Shown here: positions 1 to 9,430 of the stretch, in pieces
How positions within the stretch are numbered: position 1 is the stretch's first letter
Layout of the letters: the number at the start of each line of letters is the position of its first letter
From: Agrobacterium vitis
Lineage (GTDB): Bacteria > Pseudomonadota > Alphaproteobacteria > Rhizobiales > Rhizobiaceae
Assembly: GCF_013337045.2 (NCBI RefSeq)
Contig: NZ_CP118260.1
Location: 372,001-436,000, forward strand
Reading direction: 5' to 3'
DNA: 64,000 nucleotides
Made by a program: the position numbers and the translations under genes
The notes under the pieces: generated by a model
Told to the model about the DNA's origin: nothing
Databases searched by the model: none
What the model saw: the letters and a program-made list of their open reading frames with translations, nothing else

Positions 1-38
1 GCGCGATAGCGACCGGATGGGATGCAAGGGAGGATATC

Positions 39-1079
39 TTGCAATTCAAAGCCGTTTTATGCGGGTGCGGAGCTATGGCCAAGGGCTGGCTTCGGGCCAT
101 TGCCGACACGCCCTCGCTTGCCGAGCGAATTTCTGTCGTCGGGCTCGTTGACGTCAATGTTTCAGCAGCCGAGGCCTTGGCAGAGGAATTCGGCTTCGAA
201 GGTGCGGTGACGGGCAACAGTCTTGCCGATGTTCTCCAACAGACGGCACCCGATCTGGTCTTCGATGTCGTCATCCCGGCGGCCCGCTTCGATATCGTGT
301 CCACCGCGCTGAAGGCCGGATGCCACGTGCTCAGCGAAAAGCCCATGGCCAATACGCTGGAAGAGGCGAAGGCCCTGGTTAAACTGGCCACTGAGACGGG
401 GCGTATCCACGCCGTCGTGCAGAACCGCCGCTTCATTCAAGGGGTCCGCCGGATGCGGCAATTCCTGGACAGCGGCGCGATCGGTGAGTTGACGGCAGTG
501 CATTGTGATTTCTTCCTGGCACCGCATTTCGGCGGGTTTAGGGATGAGATGGAGCATGTCCTGCTGCTCGACATGGCAATCCATACATTCGATGCCGCCC
601 GTTTCATAGCCAATCGTCAGCCGCTGGCGGCCTATTGCGTGGAGCGCAATCCGCAAGGCTCCTGGTATGCCCATGGCGCCAGCGCCAATGCGATCTTCGA
701 GTTCACTGACGATGTGGTCTTCACCTATCGCGGCTCCTGGTGCGCCGAAGGGCACAGGACGAGTTGGGAAAGTGCGTGGCGGCTGGTCGGCAGCAGGGGC
801 ATGCTGACCTGGGATGGGGAAGAGACGTTTGAAGCCTCCATTGCCGCAGACGAACCCGGCCTGTTGCGTGGATATTCGACCGTAAACGTTTCTGAAGACG
901 TCGCGCCGGGCGAGACGCATGGCCATGCCAGCGTGCTGGAAAGCTTCATTGCGGCAGTTGCCGGTGGCGATCCGCCCGAGACCGCCGGTTTCGACAATAT
1001 CAACAGTCTTGCCATGGTGTTTGCCGCCATCGAAAGCGCCAAGAGCGGCAAGCGTATCGACATTTCAGCTTCGCTATAA
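39..1079 (+). CDS. Gfo/Idh/MocA-family NAD(P)-dependent oxidoreductase
   Basis: Predicted cytoplasmic 346-residue sugar or polyol dehydrogenase. The N-terminal Rossmann fold has the nucleotide motif GCGAMA at residues 9-14, and the family signature EKP falls at residues 100-102 (lysine 101 is the usual catalytic residue). The C-terminal half fits the GFO/IDH/MocA alpha/beta domain. The start is TTG at 39, chosen because GGAGGA lies 4-9 bases upstream and the Rossmann strand begins immediately. It is the first gene of an operon with an isomerase (gap 5 bp) and a sugar ABC transporter, so it probably oxidises the imported sugar or inositol-like substrate. The exact substrate cannot be read from the sequence. 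Confidence 0.9.
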   Translation: MQFKAVLCGCGAMAKGWLRAIADTPSLAERISVVGLVDVNVSAAEALAEEFGFEGAVTGNSLADVLQQTAPDLVFDVVIPAARFDIVSTALKAGCHVLSEKPMANTLEEAKALVKLATETGRIHAVVQNRRFIQGVRRMRQFLDSGAIGELTAVHCDFFLAPHFGGFRDEMEHVLLLDMAIHTFDAARFIANRQPLAAYCVERNPQGSWYAHGASANAIFEFTDDVVFTYRGSWCAEGHRTSWESAWRLVGSRGMLTWDGEETFEASIAADEPGLLRGYSTVNVSEDVAPGETHGHASVLESFIAAVAGGDPPETAGFDNINSLAMVFAAIESAKSGKRIDISASL

Positions 1080-1084
1080 GGACC

Positions 1085-2023
1085 ATGACTGTGAGCAATC
1101 CTGCAAAATCCATTCGTATCGGCACCATGATCAGCGGCAATAACGGCGATGCCGCCACCCGCATCCGGGAAATCGCCGGTCTTGGCTTTGAAAGTTTCGA
1201 GCCGTTTTTCTGGCAGACGACCAAGGGCCAGAACCTTGCCGAACTCGGCAAGCGCTGCGTCGATGCCATCGGCGACCGGGACATCACCATTTCGACGCTC
1301 GGCATGTTCGGCAATCCGCTTGAGGAAACCGACATCGACTTTGAGACGCTGGAGGGCTGGAAACAATGCATCGATAATGCCCATCATTTCGGTGCTACTT
1401 GCGTTGCCGGCTTTACCGGGCGGCTGCGAGGTAAGGTATTGACGGACAGCCTGCCACGCTACCGCGAAATTTGGAGCGAACTGGCCAAGCGCGCTGCCGA
1501 CAAGGGCATTCGCATCGCCTTTGAAAACTGCGCCATGGACGGCAACTGGCAGAGCGGAGACTGGAATATTGCCCATAACCCCGATGCCTGGGAGTTGATG
1601 TTCAACGAGACCCCGGATGACAATATCGGCCTTGAATGGGAACCCTGCCATCAGATGGTCTACCTGATCGATCCCCTGCCGCAGATCCGCAAATGGGCAT
1701 CCAAGATCTTCCACGTGCACGGCAAGGATGCCACCATTCGCTGGGATGTCATTCGTGAACACGGCATTTTCGGCAAGGAGCCGTTCGTGTTCATGCGCAC
1801 ACCGGGCTTCGGCGACAGCAATTGGACCAATGTGATCAGCGAGTTGCGCCTTGCCGGCTATAGCGGCGCGATCGATATCGAAGGCTGGCATGATCCCGTC
1901 TATCGCGACGCTTTGGAAATGACCGGCCAGGTCCATGCCCTCAACCATCTGAAGCAGGCGCGTGGCGGCGATTTTATCGACGAAACCGCCGTCTATGGCG
2001 GGGGAGACCCAACGCTGAAATAG
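1085..2023 (+). CDS. Sugar phosphate isomerase/epimerase (AP endonuclease family 2 TIM barrel)
   Basis: A 312-residue xylose-isomerase-like TIM barrel. Candidate metal ligands are spread along the barrel: the glutamate in FENCAMDG, GLEWEPCH, the histidines of HVHGKD and the glutamate of DIEGWHD. Enzymes of this fold isomerise or epimerise keto-sugars and inositol derivatives. It begins 5 bp after the dehydrogenase stop, so the two enzymes probably act in sequence on one substrate. The substrate is not identifiable. Confidence 0.87.
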   Translation: MTVSNPAKSIRIGTMISGNNGDAATRIREIAGLGFESFEPFFWQTTKGQNLAELGKRCVDAIGDRDITISTLGMFGNPLEETDIDFETLEGWKQCIDNAHHFGATCVAGFTGRLRGKVLTDSLPRYREIWSELAKRAADKGIRIAFENCAMDGNWQSGDWNIAHNPDAWELMFNETPDDNIGLEWEPCHQMVYLIDPLPQIRKWASKIFHVHGKDATIRWDVIREHGIFGKEPFVFMRTPGFGDSNWTNVISELRLAGYSGAIDIEGWHDPVYRDALEMTGQVHALNHLKQARGGDFIDETAVYGGGDPTLK

Positions 2024-2098
2024 CATGAAGTCTCGAGATCGTCCGGCATGGAGGTGCCGGGCGATTGGAGGACGGGATAGAAACGGAGGAGGAAACCC

Positions 2099-3331
2099 AT
2101 GATCATCAACAGACGTGCCTTGATCGCTGTGCTGGCTCTTGCCACGGCTTGCCCGCTTGCATCGACCGCCCGGGCGGACGACGTTACACTCAATCTCTGG
2201 TCGCTCGACAAGGATATCCAGCCTGCGCCCAATCTGGTCAAGCAATTCAACGCGCTCAACAATGGCATCAAGATCGAGTATCGGCTCCTTCAGTTCGACG
2301 ATGTCGTAACGGAAGCGATGCGCGCCTATTCGACCGGACAGGCGCCAGATATCATCGCGGTCGATAATCCGGAACACGCGCTGTTTGCCTCGCGGGGTGC
2401 TTTCCTCGATCTCACCGACATGATCGCCAAGTCGGATGTGATCAAGCCACAGAACTATTTTCCGGGACCGCTTGCGTCTGTGACCTGGAAGGAGCGCTAT
2501 TTCGGCGTGCCGAAAGCCACCAACACCATCGCGCTCTACTACAACCGCGACATGTTCAAGGCTAAGGGGCTCGATCCACTCAAGCCACCGCAGACCTGGG
2601 ACGAACTTGTGGCCGCTGCCCGCAAGCTGAACGACCCGGCTAAGAACGTCTACGGCCTGGCTTTTTCCGCCAAGGCCAGTGAAGAGGGAACGTTCCAGTT
2701 TCTGCCCTGGGCGCAGATGGGCGGCGGCGGCTATGACCATATCAATGCTCCGGGCGCGGTAAAGGCGCTGGAGACCTGGAAAACCATCATGATCGAAAAA
2801 CTGGCCTCGCCGGATACGCTGACCCGCGGCCAGTGGGATTCGACCGGTACGTTTAATTCCGGCAATGCCGCCATGGCGATTTCGGGGCCGTGGGAACTTG
2901 ACCGCATGCTGAAGGAAGCCAAGTTCGACTGGGGCGTCGCCCTGCTTCCGGTGCCAAGCCCCGGCGCTGAACGGTCTTCCGGCATGGGTGATTTCAACTG
3001 GGCGATCTTTTCCAGCACCAAGCATCCCGCCGAAGCCTTCAAGGCGCTGGAGTTCTTCGCCTCGCAGGACAAGGATATGTTCAAGAATTTCGGACAGCTG
3101 CCAGCCCGTTCCGACATCGCCATTCCGCCATCGGGTTCGCCTTTGAAGGATGCGGCGCTGCAAGTGTTTCTCGAGCAGATGAAATATGCCAAGCCGCGCG
3201 GGCCACATCCGGCCTGGCCGAAAATCTCCAAGGCGATCCAGGATGCCATTCAGGCCGCCCTGACTGGCCAGATGACGCCCAAGGATGCGCTGGACCAGGC
3301 GCAGAAAAAGATCAAAGCCGCCCTGGGCTGA
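2099..3331 (+). CDS. ABC transporter, extracellular sugar-binding protein (CUT1 type)
   Basis: A 410-residue periplasmic binding protein of the SBP_bac_1 family. Residues 1-26 form a Sec signal peptide (positive MIINRR, hydrophobic core, ASTARA before the predicted cut). The mature part contains typical family segments such as [13 protein letters not shown] and [18 protein letters not shown] at 2087-2092 supports the ATG at 2099. The two permeases and an ATPase follow, making a complete importer. Ligand probably a mono- or oligosaccharide or polyol, from family and neighbours. Confidence 0.9.
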   Translation: MIINRRALIAVLALATACPLASTARADDVTLNLWSLDKDIQPAPNLVKQFNALNNGIKIEYRLLQFDDVVTEAMRAYSTGQAPDIIAVDNPEHALFASRGAFLDLTDMIAKSDVIKPQNYFPGPLASVTWKERYFGVPKATNTIALYYNRDMFKAKGLDPLKPPQTWDELVAAARKLNDPAKNVYGLAFSAKASEEGTFQFLPWAQMGGGGYDHINAPGAVKALETWKTIMIEKLASPDTLTRGQWDSTGTFNSGNAAMAISGPWELDRMLKEAKFDWGVALLPVPSPGAERSSGMGDFNWAIFSSTKHPAEAFKALEFFASQDKDMFKNFGQLPARSDIAIPPSGSPLKDAALQVFLEQMKYAKPRGPHPAWPKISKAIQDAIQAALTGQMTPKDALDQAQKKIKAALG

Positions 3332-3467
3332 GCGTCGACACCATCCCGCAATCACGTCATGCGCCGTCAATGCGCGTGGCATGGCTACCCTTCCTCCCGG
3401 CAGGGGCTGCATTTCTCCTGGGAGAATGCGGCCCCTGGACGGCGCTCTGAATGGAGAAAGAGGTCTC

Positions 3468-4370
3468 ATGAAACGGATCATGTCGAGTATTGTCGATGGG
3501 CGTGGCTTCGACTTCGGTCTGGCCGGGGTGCCGCTGGCCTTTCTTCTGGTCATGTCGGGTCTGCCGTTGATCTATAATATCGTGATGAGCTTTCAGGAGG
3601 TTGACATGTTCAGCCTTGGAACCTTTTCCCGTCCCTTTGTCGGTTTTCAGAACTATATCGACCTGATGGCGCAACCGGAAACGCTGCCCATATTCACCAA
3701 TACGGCGATTTTCGTTGTGGCATCGATTGCCGGGCAATTCCTTCTGGGCTTTGGTCTGGCGCTGTTTTTCGGGGTGGGATTTCCTGGTTCCTCCTGGCTG
3801 CGCGGCCTGTTTCTGGTGTCGTGGATCATGCCCGGTCTCGTCGTCGGCGCGACCTGGAACTGGATACTCTCAGGTGATTTCGGCGTATTCAATTATATGC
3901 TGCGCGAAACCGGGCTGATCAGCGCCAATATCTTCTGGCGGTCCGATCCGGCCTATGCGCTATGGGCGGTGATTATCGCCAATGTCTGGCTGGGCACCTC
4001 CTTCAACATGATCCTGCTGTCCGTGGGGCTATCCGGCATCCCCAAGGATCTGTATGAGGCAGCGCAACTGGATGGCGCGACCGTGCTGCAACGGTTCTAC
4101 ACCATCACTTTGCCGATGATGCGCTCGTCCATTGGCGCGCTGGTGTCGCTGGGGTTGATCTTTACCTTGCAGCAATTCGACCTGTTTGCCGCCATTACCT
4201 CCGGCGGACCGGCCAATGCATCGAATGTGGCGCAGTATTGGGCCTGGGACCTGTCTTTCCGGCAATATGATTTCGCCAAGGGTGCGACTGTTTCGGTGAT
4301 CATGACCGTCTTCGTGCTTCTGGCATCGCTCGTTTATGTCCGATCCACACGTCATGAGGTGCGCGGATGA
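3468..4370 (+). CDS. ABC transporter permease, sugar type (MalF-like)
   Basis: A 300-residue inner-membrane permease with about six hydrophobic segments and the cytoplasmic EAA-loop motif YEAAQLDGATVLQRF that docks to the ATPase. The frame is open upstream to 3285, but that stretch overlaps the binding-protein gene and is not hydrophobic. ATG 3468 follows a purine-rich GGAGAAAGAGG and starts just before the first membrane segment. Its 3' end overlaps the next permease by ATGA. Confidence 0.9.
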   Translation: MKRIMSSIVDGRGFDFGLAGVPLAFLLVMSGLPLIYNIVMSFQEVDMFSLGTFSRPFVGFQNYIDLMAQPETLPIFTNTAIFVVASIAGQFLLGFGLALFFGVGFPGSSWLRGLFLVSWIMPGLVVGATWNWILSGDFGVFNYMLRETGLISANIFWRSDPAYALWAVIIANVWLGTSFNMILLSVGLSGIPKDLYEAAQLDGATVLQRFYTITLPMMRSSIGALVSLGLIFTLQQFDLFAAITSGGPANASNVAQYWAWDLSFRQYDFAKGATVSVIMTVFVLLASLVYVRSTRHEVRG

Positions 4371-5194
4371 GCGAAACAGTTCGTAACCGCCTGATGCTTG
4401 CCATCGCCCTCGTCATGGCGGCGATCTATCTCTTTCCGCTCTACTGGATGTATGTCACGGCACTGAAAACCGGCTCGGCAATGTTTGCCACCCCGCCGCA
4501 TTTCTGGCCCGACGATCCGCAATGGGGTGTCTATGCTGATGTCTGGCAAAGCCGCAATATGGGCCGCTATCTGTGGAATTCGACAGTGATCGCCCTGGGT
4601 TCTGTCAGTATCATCTGCGTTCTCGGCACCGGCTGCGCCTATGTGCTGGCGCGCTATCGCAATGGCTGGGTCGATGCCGGTCTGTTCCTGATCCTGATGC
4701 TCCAGGTTCTACCGGCCTCGCTGATGATCACCCCGATCTTCGTCGGCTTTTCGCAGCTTGGCCTGCTGAACACGCCGCGCTTTGCCGTGATGCTGGCGGT
4801 GGCGGCGAAAAGCATGCCGTTCTTCGTGGTTTTGGTGCGTTCCAGCTTCATGACGGTGCCGATCGAGCTGGAGGAAGCGGCCATGGTCGATGGCAATTCG
4901 CGGATCGGGGCGTTTTTCAGCATCGTCCTGCCGCTGGCCCGCAATGGCATTCTCGTCAGCGCCATTCTGATCTTCATGCAGGCTTTTGGCGAATTCGTCT
5001 ATTCCAAATCAATGATCCAATCGGTGGACCTGCAACCGGCCAGCGTCGGGCTGAACAGTTTCATGGGTCCCAATACCAATGAATGGAACGGGATCATGGC
5101 CTATGCCTCGATCTATGTGACGCCGATCCTCGCCATTTTCGTTCTTTTACAGCGCCGCATCGTCTCCGGCCTCACTTCGGGAGCCCTGAAATGA
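4367..5194 (+). CDS. ABC transporter permease, sugar type (MalG-like)
   Basis: A 275-residue second permease of the sugar importer. Its first membrane helix is near residues 9-28 and the EAA motif EEAAMVDGNSRIGAF is in the C-terminal half. ATGA overlaps with both the preceding permease and the following ATPase imply translational coupling and equal stoichiometry. Confidence 0.9.
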   Translation: MSETVRNRLMLAIALVMAAIYLFPLYWMYVTALKTGSAMFATPPHFWPDDPQWGVYADVWQSRNMGRYLWNSTVIALGSVSIICVLGTGCAYVLARYRNGWVDAGLFLILMLQVLPASLMITPIFVGFSQLGLLNTPRFAVMLAVAAKSMPFFVVLVRSSFMTVPIELEEAAMVDGNSRIGAFFSIVLPLARNGILVSAILIFMQAFGEFVYSKSMIQSVDLQPASVGLNSFMGPNTNEWNGIMAYASIYVTPILAIFVLLQRRIVSGLTSGALK

Positions 5195-6291
5195 CCATCC
5201 AGATCGAATTGAACGGCGTCAACAAGCATTACGGCGCTTTCCATGCCCTGAAGAACATCAATCTCGCCATTGAAAAGGGCAGTTTCGTCGCCCTGGTCGG
5301 TCCTTCCGGCTGTGGCAAGTCCACACTCTTGAGGTCACTGGCCGGATTGGAGAAGATTTCCGCCGGCGAAATGAAAATCGCGGGAAACCTGATGACCAAT
5401 GTGCCGCCGCGCAAGCGCGACATTGCCATGGTGTTCCAGTCCTACGCGCTCTATCCGCATATGACGGTTGAGGAAAACCTGACCTATAGCCTGCGGATAA
5501 AGGGTATAGGCAAGGCGGAGGCGCGCCAGGCCGCCGAGGCGGTGGCGACAACAACCGGGCTGATGCCGCTGTTGAAGCGCTATCCGCGTGAACTTTCCGG
5601 CGGTCAGCGCCAGCGCGTCGCCATGAGCCGGGCGATCATCCGCAATCCCAAGGCCTTCCTGTTTGATGAGCCGCTGTCCAATCTCGATGCCTCGCTGCGG
5701 GTGCATATGCGAAAAGAGATCCGGCTGCTGCATGACCGGTTGAAGGCGACCTCCGTCTATGTCACCCACGATCAGGTCGAGGCGATGACCATGGCCGATC
5801 ATGTCGTGGTGATGCGCGATGGCGTGATCGAGCAGCAGGGGCGGCCCCTGGACCTTTACGACCGGCCTGCTAACCGCTTCGTTGCCGGTTTCATCGGTTC
5901 CCCGGCGATGAATTTCATTCCTGCGCGGGTCTCGCCGGATGGACTTCGCCTGGAACTCGATTTCGTCGGGAAAGCCGAGGTACTGACATTTGCAGCCGGG
6001 ATTACTATTGGCGTTGCGCCAGGCCAGCCCCTGACCCTTGGCCTGAGGCCGGAACACCTGTCGCTGATGCCATCCGGGCAAGGCGCGTTCGACGTTGAGG
6101 TGGCGCTGGTCGAATCGACGGGATCGTCAACCTATGTGACGACCAGAACCGACCCGGAATTGACCATTGTCGTTTCCGGTGGGCGTGGCCTGCGCTCCGG
6201 CGATCGGCTGGGTGTCGGGATCGATCCGAAGACCGTACATCTTTACGATGCGCAGACCGGTTTGCGGCTGGATTTTGAGGGCGCGCGATAA
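5191..6291 (+). CDS. ABC transporter ATP-binding protein (MalK/UgpC type)
   Basis: A 366-residue ATPase with Walker A GPSGCGKST, signature LSGGQRQR, Walker B FLFDEPLSNLD and the switch histidine in VTHDQVEAMT. A C-terminal TOBE/regulatory domain of about 120 residues follows, as in MalK-type subunits. The start is the ATG at 5191 that overlaps the permease stop (ATGA), rather than the longer open frame. It is the last gene of the sugar operon; several hairpins follow at 6359-6470. Confidence 0.92.
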   Translation: MTIQIELNGVNKHYGAFHALKNINLAIEKGSFVALVGPSGCGKSTLLRSLAGLEKISAGEMKIAGNLMTNVPPRKRDIAMVFQSYALYPHMTVEENLTYSLRIKGIGKAEARQAAEAVATTTGLMPLLKRYPRELSGGQRQRVAMSRAIIRNPKAFLFDEPLSNLDASLRVHMRKEIRLLHDRLKATSVYVTHDQVEAMTMADHVVVMRDGVIEQQGRPLDLYDRPANRFVAGFIGSPAMNFIPARVSPDGLRLELDFVGKAEVLTFAAGITIGVAPGQPLTLGLRPEHLSLMPSGQGAFDVEVALVESTGSSTYVTTRTDPELTIVVSGGRGLRSGDRLGVGIDPKTVHLYDAQTGLRLDFEGAR

Positions 6292-6739
6292 GAATTTTCC
6301 GCTTGTTGTGTTCTAATTATTAGAGCGCTTATTTTTTGACCGACGCTAATTCTTTGCTTGCGGCAAGTTCGTGCCGCAGGCTGTTGAAATATAAGGATCG
6401 GGGCCTTCAGTTTTGAAGGCTACACGCCGCGAAACTGAGTTTCGCCTATTTTATATGCAAAATTATGCATTGTTTAAAACTCTTGCAGAATGCGCGCTTG
6501 CGTGAAATGGTTTGGACGCGAGTAGAAGCGGTCTGAGCCTGACGCTCTGGGCATTGCTCGACGGTAAACCCTGTCGAAGAGATGCTTTCGTGCCGCTATT
6601 CTTGCCGCCATTTGCCGAAAATCACCATCACAGCCCGGTCTTTTTGATGCGGGGCGTGCCATCGCACGTCTGCCAGATTCATGCTTCCCCCCGTCAACCG
6701 TCCTTGAAAATCGAACACTGAGCCTTGGAGAAATACACC
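6292..6739. other. Intergenic region with four small hairpins
   Basis: No convincing gene in these 448 bases. Four inverted repeats lie close together: TGCGGCA/TGCCGCA (6359-6378), GCCTTCA/TGAAGGC (6403-6420), GCGAAACT-G-AGTTTCGC (6429-6445) and an ATGCA/TGCAT repeat (about 6455-6470). The third is followed by a T-rich stretch and could terminate the sugar operon. The rest should hold the promoter of the NMT1-type transporter. I found no thiamine-box signature although this family sometimes has one. Confidence 0.5.
6429..6452 (+). terminator. Possible intrinsic terminator of the sugar ABC operon
   Basis: An 8-bp perfect stem around a single central G (GCGAAACT and AGTTTCGC), followed by CTATTTTAT. 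The loop is too short unless the inner base pairs open, and the T tract is broken, so the terminator call is tentative. Confidence 0.35.
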
Positions 6740-7729
6740 ATGTTTCGTCGTAAGCTTGCGTCCACGCTGTTCACCCTTGGCCTTTTTTCCGGGACTGCCC
6801 TTGCCGCCGACAAGGTCACATTCCAGCTGGACTGGCTGCCGGGTGGCGACAAAGCACCGATTTATGTCTGTATCCATCAGGGCTTCTGTCGGGACGCGGG
6901 GCTTGATGTCACCATTGCCTCGGGCCGCGGCTCGACCGAGGCGATTTCGAAACTGGCGGCGGGCTCCTCCGATATCGGTGTTTCGGATATCGGCGCCTTG
7001 ATGGCGGCTCGTGCCAATGAAGGCGTGAAGGTTGTTGGCGTTCTGTCGGTGTTCAACAAGGGGCCGCACGCCTTCTATGTGATCAAGGGCGGCTCAATCG
7101 CCACTGTTGCCGACGTCAAGGGCAAGACCATCGCCACATCGCCGTTTACCTCGTCCAATGTCTATCTGCCGCTGGTACTGAAGGACCAGTCCATCGATCC
7201 GTCCGCGATCAAGTTGATCAAGGCTGATCCCGGCGCGCTCGGTCCGATGCTGATGACCGGCAATGCCGATGGGATCATTGCCTGGATGACGGATTTCACC
7301 CGCTATTCCAATCAGGCCCGCCAAGCGGGCAAGGAAATCGTCGCGCTACCCTGGTCTGCTGCCGGGCTTGAGCTTTATTCGGCCTCATTGATCGCCAGTG
7401 AGGATTTCCTGGCCAAGCGCCCGGATGTCGCCAAGCGTTTCATCGAGGCCTACAAAAAGTCTGTGACATTTACCCGCGCCAATCCTGATGCCGCCGTCAC
7501 CTCCGTGACCAGTGTGGTGCCGGAACTTGGGTCGGAAGACGTCAAGGGATCGATCAATGACACGCTGCCGCTGATCTTCAATGAGGTCACGGACAAGGAT
7601 GGCTTGGGCGTGTTCGAGCCCAAGCGCCTGACGGAAACCTGGCGCCGGGTTGCCGCCGCCCAAGCCATCGATCCGGCCAAGCTTGACCCGGAAACCGTGG
7701 TCAACCGCAGCTTCATTCCAACGGAGTGA
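6740..7729 (+). CDS. ABC transporter substrate-binding protein, NMT1/THI5-like (SsuA/ThiY family)
   Basis: A 329-residue periplasmic protein with a signal peptide (MFRRK, hydrophobic core, cleavage after TALA near residue 22). The opening LDWLPGGDKAPIY, the segment EAISKLAAGSSDIGVSD and the overall length fit the NMT1/THI5/SsuA family, which binds pyrimidine precursors, sulfonates or small N-heterocycles. ATG 6740 is preferred over TTG 6725 because GGAG at 6727-6730 is correctly spaced for it. ATPase and permease genes follow, then a 2OG oxygenase and a cytosine-deaminase-like enzyme, pointing to a pyrimidine-like ligand (inference). Confidence 0.88.
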   Translation: MFRRKLASTLFTLGLFSGTALAADKVTFQLDWLPGGDKAPIYVCIHQGFCRDAGLDVTIASGRGSTEAISKLAAGSSDIGVSDIGALMAARANEGVKVVGVLSVFNKGPHAFYVIKGGSIATVADVKGKTIATSPFTSSNVYLPLVLKDQSIDPSAIKLIKADPGALGPMLMTGNADGIIAWMTDFTRYSNQARQAGKEIVALPWSAAGLELYSASLIASEDFLAKRPDVAKRFIEAYKKSVTFTRANPDAAVTSVTSVVPELGSEDVKGSINDTLPLIFNEVTDKDGLGVFEPKRLTETWRRVAAAQAIDPAKLDPETVVNRSFIPTE

Positions 7730-7734
7730 AGAGC

Positions 7735-8508
7735 ATGACGATACCCGCAATCCGCTTCGACCGGCTTGGTCAGGTATTTTCGACCCGCTCGGGACAAACG
7801 GAAGCGCTGCGCGATGTCAGCTTCGAGGTGGCGCGGCATGAGTTTCTGGCCATTCTCGGCCCGTCCGGCTGCGGCAAATCCACCTTGCTGCGGATGATCG
7901 CCGGGCTTCTGGCCCCCAGCAGTGGTTCACTCCAGGTGTTCGGCCATCCCGTCACCGAGCCGCGCGACGATATTGGCATTGTGTTCCAGAAGCCGACACT
8001 GCTGCCCTGGGCGACAGTCGAGGACAATGTGCTGTTTCCGGCCCGCCACAAGCGCGGCAGGGTGAGCGCCGAGGAACGGCAGCGGGCAGGCGAGTTGTTG
8101 CGGATGGTGGGTCTGGAGGGGTTCGCCTCCCGGCTTCCCGATGAATTGTCGGGTGGCATGCAGCAACGGGTTGGCATTGCGCGGGCCTTGCTGATGGACC
8201 CGGATATCCTTTTGATGGACGAGCCGTTTTCGGCGCTTGATGCGCTGACCCGCGAAGTGATGGGCTTTGATCTGCTGCGGATTTTTACCGACCGTCCGAA
8301 GACAGTGGTGTTCATTACCCATTCCGTCAATGAGGCGGCGCTGCTGGCCGACCGCGTGCTGGTGATGACCGGCCGTCCCGGCACGGTGCTGACCGATATT
8401 GCCGTGCCAGTCGGTCGGCCGCGTGGTCCCGAAACAGCCAACGAGAAAGCCATTCATGACCTTACCGCTTATCTCCGCGACCTCCTCCTCAAGCGACAGG
8501 CGGCCTGA
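7735..8508 (+). CDS. ABC transporter ATP-binding protein (SsuB/TauB/ThiZ-like)
   Basis: A 257-residue ATPase with Walker A GPSGCGKST, signature LSGGMQQR, Walker B ILLMDEPFSALDAL and the switch motif ITHSVNEA. ATG 7735 is chosen because GGAG at 7723-7726 is well spaced; a GTG at 7726 in the same frame overlaps the previous stop. It energises the NMT1-type importer. Its 3' end overlaps the permease frame by about 50 bases. Confidence 0.9.
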   Translation: MTIPAIRFDRLGQVFSTRSGQTEALRDVSFEVARHEFLAILGPSGCGKSTLLRMIAGLLAPSSGSLQVFGHPVTEPRDDIGIVFQKPTLLPWATVEDNVLFPARHKRGRVSAEERQRAGELLRMVGLEGFASRLPDELSGGMQQRVGIARALLMDPDILLMDEPFSALDALTREVMGFDLLRIFTDRPKTVVFITHSVNEAALLADRVLVMTGRPGTVLTDIAVPVGRPRGPETANEKAIHDLTAYLRDLLLKRQAA

Positions 8509-9319
8509 GCCTGTGGCTGGAACTGGCGGGCGACTGTCGTTGCGCAATACTGTCTCCAAGCTCATGGGCCTGCCGGGCCTTGCAGCGCTTGTCTCGCTGG
8601 CGGGTGTTATTCTGTTTTGGGAATTGGCTGTGCGGCTATTTGCTGTTCCGTCCTATCTGCTGCCGTCGCCATCGTCGATCTTCAATGCGTTTTCGTCCAT
8701 CGGCATTGACCGTTGGGGCCTGCACCTCTGGGCGACGCTGCGGGTGGCGATGATTGGCTATGTGTTGTCGATTGCCATCGCCATTCCGCTGGCCATTGTC
8801 ATGATGCGCTCGCCGCTTCTGTCAAAGACGCTTTACCCGCTGCTGGTCGTCATCCAGTCAACGCCGGTCGTCGCGGTGGCACCGATCATCATCGTCGTGC
8901 TGGGGGCGGGCGATGCGCCACGGGTGGTGATCACCTGTCTCATCACCTTCTTTCCGCTGGTCGTCTCGACGGCGACCGGGCTTGCGGCGACGCCGCCGGA
9001 ATTGATCGAACTGTCCAGAAGCCTGCGGGCGCCCGCCTTTCGGGAGATTACCCAGATCAGGCTGCCCTTTGCCGTGCCTTACATCTTCTCTGCGCTGAAA
9101 ATCTCGATCACGCTGGCGGTGATTGGCGCGGTGGTTGCGGAATTCTGCGCGTCCGAAGCGGGGGTGGGCTATTTCATCCAGTTTTCGACATCGCTGTTCA
9201 AACTGCCCCAGGCCTGGGCCGGATTGTTCGTGTTGGCAGCCTTGTCGCTCATCCTGTTTCAGACCGTGCTGCTCGTGCAGAAATTGCTCTTTCCGTGGAG
9301 CCTGCCGAAGAACAGTTGA
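8456..9319 (+). CDS. ABC transporter permease (SsuC/TauC/ThiX-like)
   Basis: A 287-residue BPD_transp_1 permease with about six membrane segments. The cytoplasmic coupling loop (ELSRSLRAPAFREITQIRLP) is in the second half. I place the start at ATG 8456, inside the ATPase gene, behind GAGAAAG. A GTG at 8513 would give a shorter N-terminus that still keeps all membrane helices. Third component of the importer. Confidence 0.87.
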   Translation: MTLPLISATSSSSDRRPEPVAGTGGRLSLRNTVSKLMGLPGLAALVSLAGVILFWELAVRLFAVPSYLLPSPSSIFNAFSSIGIDRWGLHLWATLRVAMIGYVLSIAIAIPLAIVMMRSPLLSKTLYPLLVVIQSTPVVAVAPIIIVVLGAGDAPRVVITCLITFFPLVVSTATGLAATPPELIELSRSLRAPAFREITQIRLPFAVPYIFSALKISITLAVIGAVVAEFCASEAGVGYFIQFSTSLFKLPQAWAGLFVLAALSLILFQTVLLVQKLLFPWSLPKNS

Positions 9320-9329
9320 AGCCTCTTGC

Positions 9330-9354
9330 CGGGGAAAATCTCCCCGTTCTTTTC
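9330..9354 (+). terminator. Intrinsic terminator after the NMT1-type transporter operon
   Basis: CGGGGA and TCCCCG form a 6-bp GC-rich stem around a 5-base loop, followed directly by TTCTTTT. It lies 10 bases after the permease stop and before the oxygenase gene. Confidence 0.6.
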
Positions 9355-9430
9355 GGAGTAGAAGCAGTCGGGCATGCCCGGACATTGCTCCTCAACGGCC
9401 GGTATCCGGCCCAACCTCAAGGAGACTGCC

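Noticed and set aside
725..3553. 942-codon open frame on the minus strand
   Set aside because: It runs antisense to two enzyme genes and an ABC binding protein with clear family motifs. Its translation has no recognisable domain and the composition of a GC-rich shadow frame.
6300..6739. Thiamine (TPP) riboswitch before the NMT1/THI5-type gene
   Set aside because: The conserved CTGAGA...ACCC...GAACCTGAT core is not present; only simple hairpins were found.
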